64,000 nucleotides of DNA, taken from the NCBI GenBank assembly GCA_021781745.1, contig JAJXWH010000002.1, forward strand, positions 165,739 to 229,738. Reading direction: 5' to 3'. Shown one piece after another: positions 18,849 through 29,772 of this stretch (positions are counted from its first letter, which is position 1; each line of letters starts with the position of its first letter). Position numbers and translations under genes: made by a program. Below the pieces are notes generated by a model, which searched no databases, was not told the origin of the DNA, and saw only the letters and a list, made by a program, of their open reading frames with translations. The stretch is from Bacillota bacterium (GTDB lineage: Bacteria > Bacillota > Clostridia > Clostridiales > Clostridiaceae).

Positions 18849-21674
18849 TTATTTAAGAATATTCTTTAAATATTTTCCCGTATATGATTCTTCAACCTTA
18901 CATAGTTCTTCTGGAGTTCCTATTTTAATAATGGTTCCTCCCTTATCTCCGCCTTCTGGACCCAAATCAATTAGATGATCAGCACATTTTATCATATCTA
19001 AATTATGCTCGATTACAACAACAGTATTTCCTGCTTCAACTAAACTTTGAAGTATCTCTATCAACCTGCTGACATCATCTACATGTAACCCTGTAGTTGG
19101 CTCATCTAATATATACAATGTCTTTCCTGTACTTCTCTTAGACAATTCATATGCCAATTTAATTCTTTGAGCTTCTCCTCCTGACAATTGAGTTGATGGC
19201 TGACCTAATCTTATATACCCAAGACCTACATCATTTAATGTTCTTAGTTTGTTTTCAATTCTTGGGATATTCTCAAAGAACTTCAGTGCTTCTTCAACTG
19301 TCATGTTTAATACATCATCTATATTCTTACCTTTGTACTTAACTTCTAACGTTTCTCTATTATATCTCTTTCCTTTACAAACTTCACATGGTACATACAC
19401 ATCTGATAAAAATTGCATTTCGATTTTAATTATTCCATCTCCAGAGCAAGCTTCACATCTTCCACCTTTAACATTAAAACTGAAGCGCCCTTGCTTATAT
19501 CCTCTCATTTTAGCTTCTGTAGTTTGTGAGAAGAGTTCTCTTATCATATCAAATGTACCTGTGTAAGTAGCTGGATTAGATCGAGGAGTTCTTCCTATTG
19601 GACTTTGGTTTATATCTATTATTTTATCAATATTCTCATATCCAACTATCTCTTTATGATTCCCTACAGGATTTTTACTCCTATTTACCAGTCTATTTAA
19701 ACCCTTATAAAGTATTTCATTTACTAAAGTACTCTTACCAGACCCAGAAACCCCTGTAACCATTGTTAGTGTACCAAGTGGAATGGTTATGTTTATGTTC
19801 TTTAAATTATTTTCCTTAGCACCTATAATTTTTATGTTCTGCCCGTTTCCTTTTTTTCTTATACTCGGAATAGGGATTGATTTTTTCCCAGTTAAATATT
19901 GCCCAGTTATAGACTTCTCACAAGCCTTAACCTCATCAAGTGTTCCAGCAATCACCACTTCTCCTCCATGTTCACCTGCACCTGGTCCAATATCAACAAT
20001 AAAATCCGCTTCTCTCATAGTATCTTCATCGTGCTCAACAACAACCACAGTATTTCCAACATCTCTTAAATTTTTTAATGTATGTATTAATCTATCATTA
20101 TCTCTTTGATGTAGACCAATACTAGGTTCATCCAAAATATATAAAACTCCCATTAATGCTGAACCTATTTGAGTCGCAAGTCTTATTCTTTGAGATTCCC
20201 CTCCCGATAAAGTTCCTGAATTTCTAGATAGGCTTAAGTAATCAAGACCAACATCCAACAAAAACTGTAATCTATTTCTAATTTCCTTTACAATTTGCTC
20301 ACTAATAATTCTATTCTTTTCTGAAAATTCTATTCCATTTATAAATTTAAGTTCTTCTTTTATTGACATACTTGTAAATTCATATATGTTTTTTCCACCA
20401 ACAGTAACTCCTAATACTTCCTTTTTCAATCTAGCACCCTTACACTTGGGACAGAAATCATTACTCATATACTGTTCTATTTCACCTTTAATAAGATCCG
20501 AATTACTTTCTCTATACCTTCTGCCTAACGCGTTGATTTCTCCTTCAAATGCATAGTTATATGTAGCTTTGATTCCATCTTTAATGTACTCAACTTTAAG
20601 CTTTTTTCCTTCTGTTCCATATAATAACAAATCAACGTGTTTTTTATCTAAATCTTCTATAGGCGTATTTAAATCTAATCCATATTCTTTGGTTAATGCT
20701 TGAAGTATTGCATATGTCCAAGAGTCTTCTTTAAGTCTTCCACTTCCCCAGCTTGCTATAGCCCCATCCATAACACTTAGTTCTTTATTAGGTATAACTA
20801 GTTTCTCATCAATTTCCATCAAACTTCCAAGGCCATCACAATGATCACATTTTCCATACGGAGCATTAAATGAGAATAATCTTGGTGATAATTCATCAAT
20901 GCTTATACCACAATCAGCACAAGCAAAATTTTCACTAAATAGAGTTTCTTCTCCTCCGATAACACTGGCTATAACTAATCCTTCTCCCATTTTTAGAGAT
21001 GCTTCTATGGATTCTGTAAGTCTTCCTTCTATTCCCTCTTTTATAACAATTCTATCTATAACAGCTTCAATATTATGTTTTTTATTTTTATCTAATTTCA
21101 CTTCTTCTTCTGTTAAATCATAAATTTCTCCGTCAATTCTAGCTCTAACATACCCATTCTTCTTTATGTTTTCTAATATTTTTTCGTGAGTACCTTTTCG
21201 CCCCTTAATCACAGGAGATAATATTTGAAGCTTAGTTTTATCCCCATAGCCCATAATCTTATCAACAATTTGATCAACAGATTGTTGAGTAATTTCTTTT
21301 CCACACTTTGGGCAATGCGGAACTCCAACTCTTGCATATAATAATCTTAAGTAATCATATATTTCGGTTATTGTACCAACTGTAGATCTTGGATTCTTAC
21401 TTGTTGTTTTCTGATCTATTGATATAGCTGGTGACAAACCTTCAATATACTCAACATTTGGCTTATCCATTTGTCCTAAAAATTGTCGTGCATAAGAAGA
21501 TAAAGATTCTACGTACCTTCTTTGCCCTTCTGCATATAATGTATCAAAGGCCAAAGATGACTTACCTGAACCTGATAGACCTGTAAGTATAACTAATTTA
21601 TCTCTTGGTATTTCCAAACTAACATTTTTTAAATTATTTACTTTCGCACCTCTGATTACTATTTTATCGTTCAT
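18849..21674 (-). CDS. uvrA: UvrABC excinuclease subunit A
   Basis: DNA damage recognition ATPase of nucleotide excision repair. Two ABC modules are complete: Walker [10 protein letters not shown] (about residue 31) with signature LSGGESQRI, and GVSGSGKST (about 640) with LSGGEAQRI. Zinc-binding CxxC pairs occur near CPKC, CADC/CDHC, CPKC, and CEAC/CEVC. Length 941 aa is full. It follows uvrB on the same strand, an order shared with many Firmicutes, and the junction is filled with repeat element C. Damage-inducible control through uvrB's promoter and LexA box is likely if the pair is co-transcribed. Confidence 0.98.
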   Translation of the reverse strand: MNDKIVIRGAKVNNLKNVSLEIPRDKLVILTGLSGSGKSSLAFDTLYAEGQRRYVESLSSYARQFLGQMDKPNVEYIEGLSPAISIDQKTTSKNPRSTVGTITEIYDYLRLLYARVGVPHCPKCGKEITQQSVDQIVDKIMGYGDKTKLQILSPVIKGRKGTHEKILENIKKNGYVRARIDGEIYDLTEEEVKLDKNKKHNIEAVIDRIVIKEGIEGRLTESIEASLKMGEGLVIASVIGGEETLFSENFACADCGISIDELSPRLFSFNAPYGKCDHCDGLGSLMEIDEKLVIPNKELSVMDGAIASWGSGRLKEDSWTYAILQALTKEYGLDLNTPIEDLDKKHVDLLLYGTEGKKLKVEYIKDGIKATYNYAFEGEINALGRRYRESNSDLIKGEIEQYMSNDFCPKCKGARLKKEVLGVTVGGKNIYEFTSMSIKEELKFINGIEFSEKNRIISEQIVKEIRNRLQFLLDVGLDYLSLSRNSGTLSGGESQRIRLATQIGSALMGVLYILDEPSIGLHQRDNDRLIHTLKNLRDVGNTVVVVEHDEDTMREADFIVDIGPGAGEHGGEVVIAGTLDEVKACEKSITGQYLTGKKSIPIPSIRKKGNGQNIKIIGAKENNLKNINITIPLGTLTMVTGVSGSGKSTLVNEILYKGLNRLVNRSKNPVGNHKEIVGYENIDKIIDINQSPIGRTPRSNPATYTGTFDMIRELFSQTTEAKMRGYKQGRFSFNVKGGRCEACSGDGIIKIEMQFLSDVYVPCEVCKGKRYNRETLEVKYKGKNIDDVLNMTVEEALKFFENIPRIENKLRTLNDVGLGYIRLGQPSTQLSGGEAQRIKLAYELSKRSTGKTLYILDEPTTGLHVDDVSRLIEILQSLVEAGNTVVVIEHNLDMIKCADHLIDLGPEGGDKGGTIIKIGTPEELCKVEESYTGKYLKNILK

Positions 21675-21692
21675 TACAAACCCCCCGTAATT

Positions 21693-22034
21693 CAGTTAAC
21701 AGTTAGCAGGTAACAGTTAACAGTTTTATGATAAAATCCCCTTATGGGATTTTTTAAAAATAAATTTTAAAATTTCAGTTTTTTCATCTTTAATTTTTTA
21801 CATTTATCAATTGTAATATTCTAACATACTTAAATATTTTAAGAAATTATCACTCTCTTCATATTAGTAACATTTAAAAAACTCTAATAAAATCCTTATG
21901 TATTTATCACTATTTCATACATGTTATTAATATAAATCTCCTATAAATTCTTTCACCACAACACAAATTACAAGAAAAATTTTCCAGATTTTCTCCTCCT
22001 TAACTGTTAATTGTACACTGTTAAGTGTTAACTG
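21693..22034. repeat. CAGTTAACAGT-ended intergenic element, copy C (uvrB / uvrA junction)
   Basis: The left end is CAGTTAACAGTTAGCAGG followed by TAACAGTTAACAG, then AAAATCCCC-TTAT-GGGATTTTTT, a hairpin with T tract. The right end is TTAACTGTTAATTGTACACTG then TTAAGTGTTAACTG. This is the longest copy (342 bp), with about 230 bases of AT-rich filler. The right end encodes the last residues (S-V-N-T) and stop codon of UvrB. Confidence 0.85.
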
Positions 22035-23988
22035 ATTTAATAATGTCTCTAAGTTCTGCAGCCCTTTCAAATTGCAGGTTTTTAGCAGCTAAAAGCATTT
22101 CTTCTGTAAGGTCCTTAATTAACTTATCTTTTTCTTTCTTAGTAAGCTTTTTCTTATCAGAAGTTTTATATTCTTCAATCTCTTCCGCAACCTTTGTAGC
22201 TTCTATGACTTCTCTTACATCCTTAATTATTGTTGTTGGTACTATTCCATTTTTATCGTTATACTCCTTTTGAACAGTTCGTCTTCTTTCGGTTTCTTTT
22301 ATTGCTTTATCCATTGATTTTGTTATATTATCTGCATACATTATAACCTTACTCTCTGAATTTCTAGCTGCTCTTCCTATTGTTTGGATTAATGATGTTT
22401 CTGATCTTAAAAAACCTTCTTTATCTGCATCTAAAATTGCAACTAATGCAACTTCTGGTATATCTAGACCTTCTCTTAAAAGGTTTATTCCTACTAATAC
22501 ATCATACTCTCCAAGTCTTAAATCTCTTATAATTTTCATTCTTTCAATTGTATCAATATCCGAATGCATATAGGTCACTTTAACTCCTAGTTCAGTCAAA
22601 TACTTTGTTAAATCTTCTGCCATACGCTTAGTTAATGTTGTTATTAATGTCCTGAATCCACGTTCTATAGTTTTATTAATTTCTCCATATAAATCATCTA
22701 TTTGACCTTTAATTGGCCTTATAATAATCTCAGGATCTAATAATCCTGTTGGCCTTATAATTTGCTCTGCTATTACCTCTGAATTATCTATTTCATAAGC
22801 AGCTGGAGTTGCACTTACAAAAACGATTTGATTAATTTTTTTCTCAAATTCTTCAAATTTTAGGGGCCTATTATCATATGCACATGGCAATCTAAAACCA
22901 TAATCAACTAATGTATTTTTTCTAGATCTATCTCCTGCGTACATTGCTCTAACCTGTGGCAAAGTCACATGGCTTTCATCAATAAACATTAAAAAGTCTT
23001 CTGGAAAATAGTCAATTAATGTTTTAGGTGATGTACCTGGAGCCCTTCCATCTAGTATCCTAGAATAATTTTCTATTCCACTGCAATATCCCATTTCTTT
23101 TATCATTTCAATATCAAAATTTGTTCTCTGTCTTAATCTTTGAGCTTCCAGAAGTTTATCTTGGGCGTTAAGTTCCTTCAACCTCTCTTCTAATTCTCCT
23201 TCAATTATTCCAATTGCTTTATCTATAGTTTCCCTTGATGCTGCAAAGTGAGACGCAGGCGTAATTGCCACATGATTTCTTTCGCCAAGTATTGTTCCCG
23301 TTAGCACATCAAATTCTCTTATTCTATCAATTTCATCACCAAAGAATTCAATTCTAATCCCTTTATTAGAATATGAGGCTGGAATTATATCTAAGGAATC
23401 CCCGCGAACTCTAAATGTTCCTCTTGAAAAATCTATATCATTTCTCTCATATTGAATTTCTATGAGTTTTTTTATAATTTCATCTCTTTCTTTTTCCATA
23501 CCAGTTCTTAAGCTTATAGTTAGTTTTTTATATTCATCTGGATTACCAAGACCATATATGCAGGAAACAGATGCAACAATTATCACATCTCTTCTCTCGA
23601 AAAGAGCCGAAGTGGCTGAATGCCTTAATTTATCTATTTCATCATTAATAGATGCATCTTTTTCTATGAATGTATCCGTTTGAGGCACATATGCTTCTGG
23701 TTGGTAATAGTCATAATATGATACAAAATATTCAACTATATTATCAGGAAAAAATTCCTTAAATTCCGAACATAATTGTGCTGCCAATGTTTTATTATGA
23801 GCTAAAATCAAAGTTGGTCTTTGTAATTTCTCTATAATATTTGCCATGGTAAATGTTTTTCCAGAACCAGTTACCCCAAGTAAAGTTTGCCCTTTATTAT
23901 TATGTTTTATTGAATCAACCAACTTGCTAATAGCTTGTGGCTGATCTCCAGTAGGTTTAAATTTAGAATGTATTTTAAATTCTCCCAT
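22021..23988 (-). CDS. uvrB: UvrABC excinuclease subunit B
   Basis: Damage-verifying helicase-like subunit of nucleotide excision repair. Walker A GVTGSGKT, the beta-hairpin region [21 protein letters not shown], helicase motif VI (QTIGRAARN), and a C-terminal UVR motif for UvrC binding are all present. I start at 23988 (655 aa), 8 bases after GGAGG; the longer reading from 24021 would start inside the LexA box. The final four residues are supplied by repeat element C. A promoter (24031-24059) and SOS box (24005-24018) precede it. Confidence 0.98.
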   Translation of the reverse strand: MGEFKIHSKFKPTGDQPQAISKLVDSIKHNNKGQTLLGVTGSGKTFTMANIIEKLQRPTLILAHNKTLAAQLCSEFKEFFPDNIVEYFVSYYDYYQPEAYVPQTDTFIEKDASINDEIDKLRHSATSALFERRDVIIVASVSCIYGLGNPDEYKKLTISLRTGMEKERDEIIKKLIEIQYERNDIDFSRGTFRVRGDSLDIIPASYSNKGIRIEFFGDEIDRIREFDVLTGTILGERNHVAITPASHFAASRETIDKAIGIIEGELEERLKELNAQDKLLEAQRLRQRTNFDIEMIKEMGYCSGIENYSRILDGRAPGTSPKTLIDYFPEDFLMFIDESHVTLPQVRAMYAGDRSRKNTLVDYGFRLPCAYDNRPLKFEEFEKKINQIVFVSATPAAYEIDNSEVIAEQIIRPTGLLDPEIIIRPIKGQIDDLYGEINKTIERGFRTLITTLTKRMAEDLTKYLTELGVKVTYMHSDIDTIERMKIIRDLRLGEYDVLVGINLLREGLDIPEVALVAILDADKEGFLRSETSLIQTIGRAARNSESKVIMYADNITKSMDKAIKETERRRTVQKEYNDKNGIVPTTIIKDVREVIEATKVAEEIEEYKTSDKKKLTKKEKDKLIKDLTEEMLLAAKNLQFERAAELRDIIKSVNT

Positions 23989-24004
23989 TATACTACCTCC
24001 ATTC

Positions 24005-24018
24005 CGAACAGACATTCG
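24005..24018. promoter_or_regulatory. LexA/DinR box in front of uvrB
   Basis: CGAACAGACATTCG matches the Gram-positive SOS consensus CGAAC-RNRY-GTTCG at all but one specified position. It starts about six bases after the predicted transcription start and would block early elongation when LexA is bound. Confidence 0.75.
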
Positions 24019-24030
24019 CATTATATGTAT

Positions 24031-24059
24031 ATTTTACTTTTCATTACGAGTTAAGTCAA
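24031..24059 (-). promoter_or_regulatory. Sigma-A promoter for uvrB
   Basis: Minus strand TTGACT (24054-24059) and TAAAAT (24031-24036) with a 17-base spacer; a TATAAT at 24020-24025 lies between it and the LexA box but has no matching -35. Confidence 0.55.
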
Positions 24060-24256
24060 CAAATTATCTTATTTAATTTTTCCAATTAACTATTACCTTA
24101 TTAATACTTTCCAATAAATCTATAGTTTATAATAAATCAACTTAGAATCTTTTATAAAGATTCTAAACCAAGCATACCGCAATAAATCACAGATGAGATT
24201 TCTCAAATATTCGAAGAAACCTTATCTACAACAAGCTGCTTTTCTCTTTAAATTAA

Positions 24257-24277
24257 AGAAAAAAGTGGCTATGCCAC
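24257..24277 (-). terminator. Terminator after the PDZ-domain gene
   Basis: Minus-strand GTGGC-ATA-GCCAC followed by TTTTTT, ten bases past the stop codon of the upstream gene. Confidence 0.8.
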
Positions 24278-24287
24278 CTTCCATAAA

Positions 24288-25607
24288 TTACAATTTATTA
24301 TTCTTATTGTCTTCTTCCTTGGATCTTGAGTTTCTAAGTGTATTCAAAACACTTTTAAAATTGTTATCCTCAACGGGTATTATGTCTTCTTCATTTACAT
24401 TTCTAGGTACTAATAGAAGGCCAAGTCTAGTACTTTTATTATGTCTAAACTCAATGTCTTTAATATTTCCTTTTGAATCTTTAATTTTTAAAACAGCATT
24501 GTACAAGTTTTCTTTTAAAATTGAATATACTTCTGCTTCTGAATTAACACTTTTATTATTAACTGATACAAGTTTATCTTTAATTCTTACATTAAATTCT
24601 CTTACCATTGAGTTTGGCGAAACTTCCAAAATGGTTAATCCTTCTTCATCACTAATAAACTTAGGCATTCTTTTTTCTTCACTCTTTGCTTGAATTTTCA
24701 ACATAAATTCGTGACAAAGAGGCATAAATCCTACGGCAAATAATTCACCTAAAGTTCCAAGCCTAGCAATTTGAGCTGCTATAATCAGAGTTATTCCGTA
24801 AACTAATATATGACATCCTGAGGAGATAGCTTTTTCTCTTTTGGTTCTTGTAAAAGTAATTGAAGAATAGCCTAAAATTGTATAAAACGGAAATATGGAA
24901 ATTATACTACTACCTATGAGACTGAGTCCTGAAGGCGAACTAATTAGTGGCCACCAATCCGGGCTCTGCACAAATTCTGTTTGATAGCTTGTGCCCATAT
25001 TGTTTATATTTAAAGCTAGCATAATAGCTATTGGCAATACCCAATATCTTTTTAAGGCATATCCACCTAAAATTTTTCTGTCTTTATTAGTGAATACTGG
25101 AACTGCTCCTCTATCACCATCAATTATCACCAAAAAACCCTCAATAATATGAAAGACGCCTATAAAAACTATTAGATAAAGTATATCAACATCTAAGATT
25201 GTACTATTTAAAATTTGTGGTATGAATTTGCTAATAAATCTAATAATAATACTAACAGCTCCTAATACAGCTCCTGAATATGCAAAACATATTAATCTGG
25301 GTTTAATGAACATTAATAATATAGATATGATAAATAAATATACAATACCTGAATTCTCACTAAAGACCACGCCCAAACTAGTGAGGATTAAACTACCTAT
25401 ACTCCCCCCTATAATCCCTAAAACAAGTTGAGATAGAGTGAGCTCAATAGATGAATTCACACTACCTCCTACGATTATTTTCTGCATTGTCATTACTTTT
25501 TTATTTTTGAAATATAATATTATCCCTAGAGTAATTAATAAGAATGTTAGTGGGGGTGTTACTATTGCACCTGCAACATTCCTTAGTGTATATATAAACA
25601 AACTCAT
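24288..25607 (-). CDS. Polytopic membrane protein with C-terminal PDZ domain
   Basis: A 439-aa protein with about eight to ten hydrophobic segments over residues 5-300, then a cytosolic PDZ domain (about 335-410, with LTILEVSPNSMVREFNVR and KDKLVSVNNKSV). There is no zinc-protease HExxH motif, so it is not a site-2 protease; the family is known in Firmicutes by similarity to the Bacillus minJ protein, a division-site membrane/PDZ protein, but the identity is inference. It lies 11 bases after ctpA in the same transcript, in a block with ftsEX, which supports a role near the septum or wall. Start follows AGGGGGA. Confidence 0.8.
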   Translation of the reverse strand: MSLFIYTLRNVAGAIVTPPLTFLLITLGIILYFKNKKVMTMQKIIVGGSVNSSIELTLSQLVLGIIGGSIGSLILTSLGVVFSENSGIVYLFIISILLMFIKPRLICFAYSGAVLGAVSIIIRFISKFIPQILNSTILDVDILYLIVFIGVFHIIEGFLVIIDGDRGAVPVFTNKDRKILGGYALKRYWVLPIAIMLALNINNMGTSYQTEFVQSPDWWPLISSPSGLSLIGSSIISIFPFYTILGYSSITFTRTKREKAISSGCHILVYGITLIIAAQIARLGTLGELFAVGFMPLCHEFMLKIQAKSEEKRMPKFISDEEGLTILEVSPNSMVREFNVRIKDKLVSVNNKSVNSEAEVYSILKENLYNAVLKIKDSKGNIKDIEFRHNKSTRLGLLLVPRNVNEEDIIPVEDNNFKSVLNTLRNSRSKEEDNKNNKL

Positions 25608-25618
25608 TTTATTTCCCC

Positions 25619-26884
25619 CTACTGAACTTTTTCCTCTATTTTCTGTATTGCTGTTTTTAACTGCTCATCTGTATTTTTGTCATATCCATTTTGATCTATT
25701 CCTACAGGTGTGGCAACTTCAAAATCCGGTGTTATACCTTTTTTATGAATATTTTCACCATTTGGTGTGTAATATTTAGAAATTGTTACTTTAAGACCAC
25801 CGATACCATCATTAAACTTAATTGATTGTTGAACTATTCCTTTTCCAAAAGTGGTTTTACCTACAATTGTCGCCACTCCATAGTCTCTTAACGCCCCAGT
25901 AACAACCTCTGACGCACTAGCACTATTTTCATTAACTAAAATAACTAGTGGCATTCCTTCTGCCACACCGCCAACCGATAATGAGTCATTTCTATTATTA
26001 TATTTATCAATAGTATATGTTACTATTTTCCCCTTTGGTATAAACTGAGATGCAACTCCTACTGCTTCCGTTAACAGCCCGCCAGGATTTTCTCTTAAAT
26101 CTAGCACAAGCCCCTTCATGCCTTGATCCTTAAGTGTTCCTATAGCTGTTTTAAAATCCTCTGTAGTATTTTCATTCATAAAAGTTGTAATACGAATATA
26201 TCCTATAGAAGAATTTAACATACTACCTTTTACCGACTCAACCTTGACTTTCTCAGGAACAACTTTCACATCAAAATCTTCAGTTCCAGCTCTTTTAATT
26301 GTTAATTTTAATTCTGAGCCATTTGCTTCAGATATCATTGATGTTGCCTTCTTTAAATCATCACCCGATACATCTACATCATTAATCTTTTCTATTATAT
26401 CATTTTCTTGAAGTCCAGCTCTATCCGCAGGCGCTCCTTTAATCGTTTCTATTATTGTTACCTTTTGATCTTTTAATGTTACAGTAACACCTATACCTGT
26501 AATACTCCCACTACTTTGTTTCATTAAATCATCAAATTCTTTTTCATTCATAAACACAGTGTATTTATCATCTAACGCATTAGTCATCCCTTTAATTGCA
26601 CCTTCCAAAAGTGCGTTATCATCAATATCACCATCAAATTTTTCTATTAGTTTATTTCTCACTGTAAAAAGTGCTGAGTACTTACTAGTATCGTTTATTT
26701 GTTCTGCTGTATTAACAACTTCGGGAGATGTTCTCACTAAAAATATACCTTTTGTTGCCATATAATTGCCAGTTAATATTCCCACACAAGCAATAATGAG
26801 TGTAAAACAAATTAAAGGTAATATTAAAAATACTTTTCTCTTTTCTTTTTTATTTGCAAATATATATTTTCTTGACTCCTTCAC
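25619..26884 (-). CDS. ctpA: Carboxy-terminal processing protease (S41 family)
   Basis: Membrane-anchored serine protease of the CtpA/CtpB/Prc type (421 aa). One membrane helix (about 19-37), an N-terminal helical region, a PDZ domain (about 120-200), then the S41 catalytic domain with NSASASE and FGKG: the Ser-Lys-Gln triad is read as S323, K348 and Q352. Start is GTG at 26884, nine bases after GGAAG. Homologues cleave C-terminal tails, for example in sporulation signalling in Bacillus, but the target here is unknown. It is followed by the PDZ membrane protein and preceded by ftsEX. Confidence 0.94.
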   Translation of the reverse strand: MKESRKYIFANKKEKRKVFLILPLICFTLIIACVGILTGNYMATKGIFLVRTSPEVVNTAEQINDTSKYSALFTVRNKLIEKFDGDIDDNALLEGAIKGMTNALDDKYTVFMNEKEFDDLMKQSSGSITGIGVTVTLKDQKVTIIETIKGAPADRAGLQENDIIEKINDVDVSGDDLKKATSMISEANGSELKLTIKRAGTEDFDVKVVPEKVKVESVKGSMLNSSIGYIRITTFMNENTTEDFKTAIGTLKDQGMKGLVLDLRENPGGLLTEAVGVASQFIPKGKIVTYTIDKYNNRNDSLSVGGVAEGMPLVILVNENSASASEVVTGALRDYGVATIVGKTTFGKGIVQQSIKFNDGIGGLKVTISKYYTPNGENIHKKGITPDFEVATPVGIDQNGYDKNTDEQLKTAIQKIEEKVQ

Positions 26885-27041
26885 CTATAAAGACTTCCTT
26901 TCATATATGCATTATACACATAATCCTAAAATAATATCTTTATAGATCAAAATGGATTATTATGTAAACTTTTCAAGATTCTATGGTGTTAGATTATGCC
27001 TTAATTCTTACTGTAATTATATTTATACTTATTTGCAAAAA

Positions 27042-27932
27042 TTATACCACTAAAAACTTCCTTAATGCAATTATACTAGCAATTCCACCTACAAAAATCC
27101 CACCAATCATAAATTGCCATAACAACGTTATTAAAATATAAGTTGCCGGAACAAGACTGATAAATACTAACTGCCCAGTAATCCATCCAACTAATCCATT
27201 ATATGCAAAGAATAATGCACCGCAAGCTAACATTGCTCCTACCAATCCTATAACCATTCCCTCTATAACAAATGGCCATCTAATAAACCAATCCGTAGCC
27301 CCTACGAATTTCATAATTCCAATTTCTCTTCTTCTTGAATATACAGTTAATTTAGTTGTATTCATTATTAAGAAAACAGAGACTCCTACCAATATTACAA
27401 ATAATACGCCACCAACTACTTTTATGCCATTCACAATACCTACTATTCTGTCAACTAATTCTTGTTGACCACCAATAGTTTCTATGCCATTAAGGTCTTT
27501 AACTCCTTCAGTTACAGCAGCCGCATATTCAGGAGATTCTAACTTTACTGTAAACGATGCATTGAACGGATTGTTTTGTAATGTATAGCCTTTTAGTAAT
27601 CCATCATTTTCATTTGTTGTATTTTGAAAGTTCTTAAATTCATCTTCTTTTGATTGATATACTACATCCTTAACTCCGTCCATCTCTCTTAATTTTATTT
27701 CAATTTCTCTCTGGTCAATGAGTTTTATATCATCTTTAAGAAATATCTTAAGCTCAACCTTACTTTGAACAGTATTAATTCCTTTATTTATATTAGTGGC
27801 AACTAACAAAAAGATTCCTAGAACAAAAAAAGTAATAAGAACAGTAATTATTGAAGCAATACTAATAGTTTTATTTCTTCTTAAACTTGTAAACGCATCC
27901 TTAATAAAATGTGTAATAGTATTAATTTTCAT
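27042..27932 (-). CDS. ftsX: Cell division ABC transporter permease FtsX
   Basis: Membrane partner of FtsE (296 aa) with four hydrophobic helices, one at residues 20-45 and three in the C-terminal half, and a large extracellular loop (about 50-165) between the first two. In Firmicutes FtsEX activates peptidoglycan hydrolases of the CwlO type through that loop; a CwlO-like NlpC/P60 enzyme is encoded at 50066-51304. The gene overlaps ftsE by 11 bases, so they are coupled. Confidence 0.95.
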   Translation of the reverse strand: MKINTITHFIKDAFTSLRRNKTISIASIITVLITFFVLGIFLLVATNINKGINTVQSKVELKIFLKDDIKLIDQREIEIKLREMDGVKDVVYQSKEDEFKNFQNTTNENDGLLKGYTLQNNPFNASFTVKLESPEYAAAVTEGVKDLNGIETIGGQQELVDRIVGIVNGIKVVGGVLFVILVGVSVFLIMNTTKLTVYSRRREIGIMKFVGATDWFIRWPFVIEGMVIGLVGAMLACGALFFAYNGLVGWITGQLVFISLVPATYILITLLWQFMIGGIFVGGIASIIALRKFLVV

Positions 27933-28608
27933 CTTGGTACTTACCTCTTTTCTCGTCTCTGACGATTTCTCCTTTTTCTATAGCTATAACTCTCTTTTTC
28001 ATGTAATCAACAATTTCTTTAGCATGAGTAGCCATTAATATAGTAGTTCCTGATTTGTTTATATCTTCAAGTAATGACATTATTTCTCTTGCTGTGTCTG
28101 GATCTAAATTTCCAGTAGGCTCGTCCGCAATTAAAACAGATGGATTATTAACCAATGCTCTTGCTAAAGAAACTCTTTGCTGCTCTCCCCCTGATAATTC
28201 ATTCGGAAACATCTTATATTTATGTGATAAACCAACCAAAGACAGTACCATTGGAACCCTTCTTCTTATTTCCTTTGGAGGCGCTTCTACAACTCTCATT
28301 GCGAAAGCAACATTTTCATAAACATTAAGAGTTGGTATTAACCTAAAGTCTTGGAATACCATTCCTATTTTCCTTCTATAATAAGGTATTTGTTTTCTGG
28401 TAATAGCAGATAAATCTTTATCTCCTACTAATACCTTACCATTAGTAGGATCAATTTCTTTTAAAAGCATCTTTATAAAAGTAGATTTACCAGAACCACT
28501 TGGTCCAACTAAGAAAACAAACTCTCCTGATTCTATTTCAACATTAATATCTGACAAGGCTTTTACATTATTATCATAAATTTTAGATATTCCTCTAAAT
28601 TCGATCAT
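27922..28608 (-). CDS. ftsE: Cell division ATP-binding protein FtsE
   Basis: ABC ATPase (228 aa) that drives FtsX. Walker A GPSGSGKST (about 35), signature LSGGEQQR, Walker B VLIADEPTGNLD and the switch histidine ATH are complete. I start at the ATG of MIEFRG (28608), nine bases after AAGGAG; a TTG two codons upstream lies too close to that site. It heads the ftsE-ftsX unit with ctpA and the PDZ gene following on the same strand. Confidence 0.96.
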   Translation of the reverse strand: MIEFRGISKIYDNNVKALSDINVEIESGEFVFLVGPSGSGKSTFIKMLLKEIDPTNGKVLVGDKDLSAITRKQIPYYRRKIGMVFQDFRLIPTLNVYENVAFAMRVVEAPPKEIRRRVPMVLSLVGLSHKYKMFPNELSGGEQQRVSLARALVNNPSVLIADEPTGNLDPDTAREIMSLLEDINKSGTTILMATHAKEIVDYMKKRVIAIEKGEIVRDEKRGKYQDEN

Positions 28609-28739
28609 ACTCAAACACTCCTTTATTATTGTATATTTTACAAATTGTTTGCAAAACCTACAGAATTAATTATAACATAAGAATACATCTTAATGTTATA
28701 CAAATTTATTAAATATTATGAATATAATATACAATAATG

Positions 28740-29588
28740 TTATTTAATGTCACCAAAACCTTCACCTAACACTTCGTGAACTTCCCCTACTGTTATAAAT
28801 GCTTTAGGATCAATTTCTTTAATATACTTTTTCAATTTAATAAATTGATTCCTGCTTAGAACTGCATAGAGTATATCGCTCTCTTCACCTGAATATGCCC
28901 CTATACCTTTTAAAAACGTGCATCCACGATCTAATGTATCTATTATATATTTACTTATTTCTTCATTATTTTTACTAACAATAAACACACTTTTGCATAC
29001 GTTAAACCCTTCTATTACTCTATCTACTATTAATCCAAGCAAGATTATACTAAGAAGAGAGTACAGTGCTACATTTATACCAAAGACAAATACACTTGCT
29101 AATGTTATAACAAAATCAACTGTTAACAAAGATTTTCCCATTTCCAAGTGAAAAAATATATTTAACATCTTAGCCAGTATATCTGTCCCACCAGTTGATG
29201 CATTTTCATTAAATACAAGAGCTAGCCCCAAAGCTGATAGTAACGCTCCAAAAATTGTTGCTATAATTAAATCATCAGTGATTGCTGCAGGCTTCATGAA
29301 TTTTTCTATACCCCATATTATTGCAGATAGCCCTAAACTCGCATAAATTGTTTTCACACCAAATTTTCCATCTATGAAAATAAGAGCTACAATAAATAAT
29401 AGGATATTTAATACAAGACTAACAATACCTATAGATAAACTGGGTACAAGAGCGTTTAATATGATCGCTATTCCTGTCACGCCACCTGCAGCAATATTGT
29501 TAGGAGCAAAAAAATATTCTATTGCAAGTGCAACTAAAACTATCCCAAATGTTATTATGACGTATTCCTTTAATCTAGCAGCTTTCAT
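28740..29588 (-). CDS. YitT-family membrane protein (DUF161 plus DUF2179)
   Basis: A 282-aa protein with five or six membrane helices in the first 190 residues (with NNIAAGGVTGIAI and NENASTGGTDILAK, the twin glycine-rich loops of the family) and a cytosolic C-terminal DUF2179 domain (about 195-275, RGCTFLKGIGAYSG). Members are abundant in Firmicutes; transport of a small molecule is suspected, but I know of no proven substrate for this one. The start follows GAGGAG. It is separated from ftsE by 131 bases and from the transketolase genes by a terminator. Confidence 0.9.
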   Translation of the reverse strand: MKAARLKEYVIITFGIVLVALAIEYFFAPNNIAAGGVTGIAIILNALVPSLSIGIVSLVLNILLFIVALIFIDGKFGVKTIYASLGLSAIIWGIEKFMKPAAITDDLIIATIFGALLSALGLALVFNENASTGGTDILAKMLNIFFHLEMGKSLLTVDFVITLASVFVFGINVALYSLLSIILLGLIVDRVIEGFNVCKSVFIVSKNNEEISKYIIDTLDRGCTFLKGIGAYSGEESDILYAVLSRNQFIKLKKYIKEIDPKAFITVGEVHEVLGEGFGDIK

Positions 29589-29672
29589 GCTATCATCTCC
29601 TCTTTACTTACATTATATTTCTTTTATTATGCCTTAATAGTTTTCTCTCTTTACTTTTCATTATTCAGAAAT

Positions 29673-29721
29673 AAAAAAATACAGGATATTAAGCGTTTTA
29701 TATGCTTTATATCCCGTATTT
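29673..29721 (-). terminator. Terminator after the transketolase genes
   Basis: Minus strand AATACGGGATATAAAGC pairs imperfectly with CGCTTAATATCCTGTATT and is followed by seven T; it lies about 50 bases after the stop codon at 29773. Confidence 0.7.
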
Positions 29722-29772
29722 TACCACTAAATCTTAAATCATTTCACTTTTGCTATAAATTTAAGATATTAT

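Noticed and set aside
22021..24021. UvrB starting 11 codons upstream of 23988
   Set aside because: The extra codons run into the LexA box region, while GGAGG stands at proper distance from 23988.
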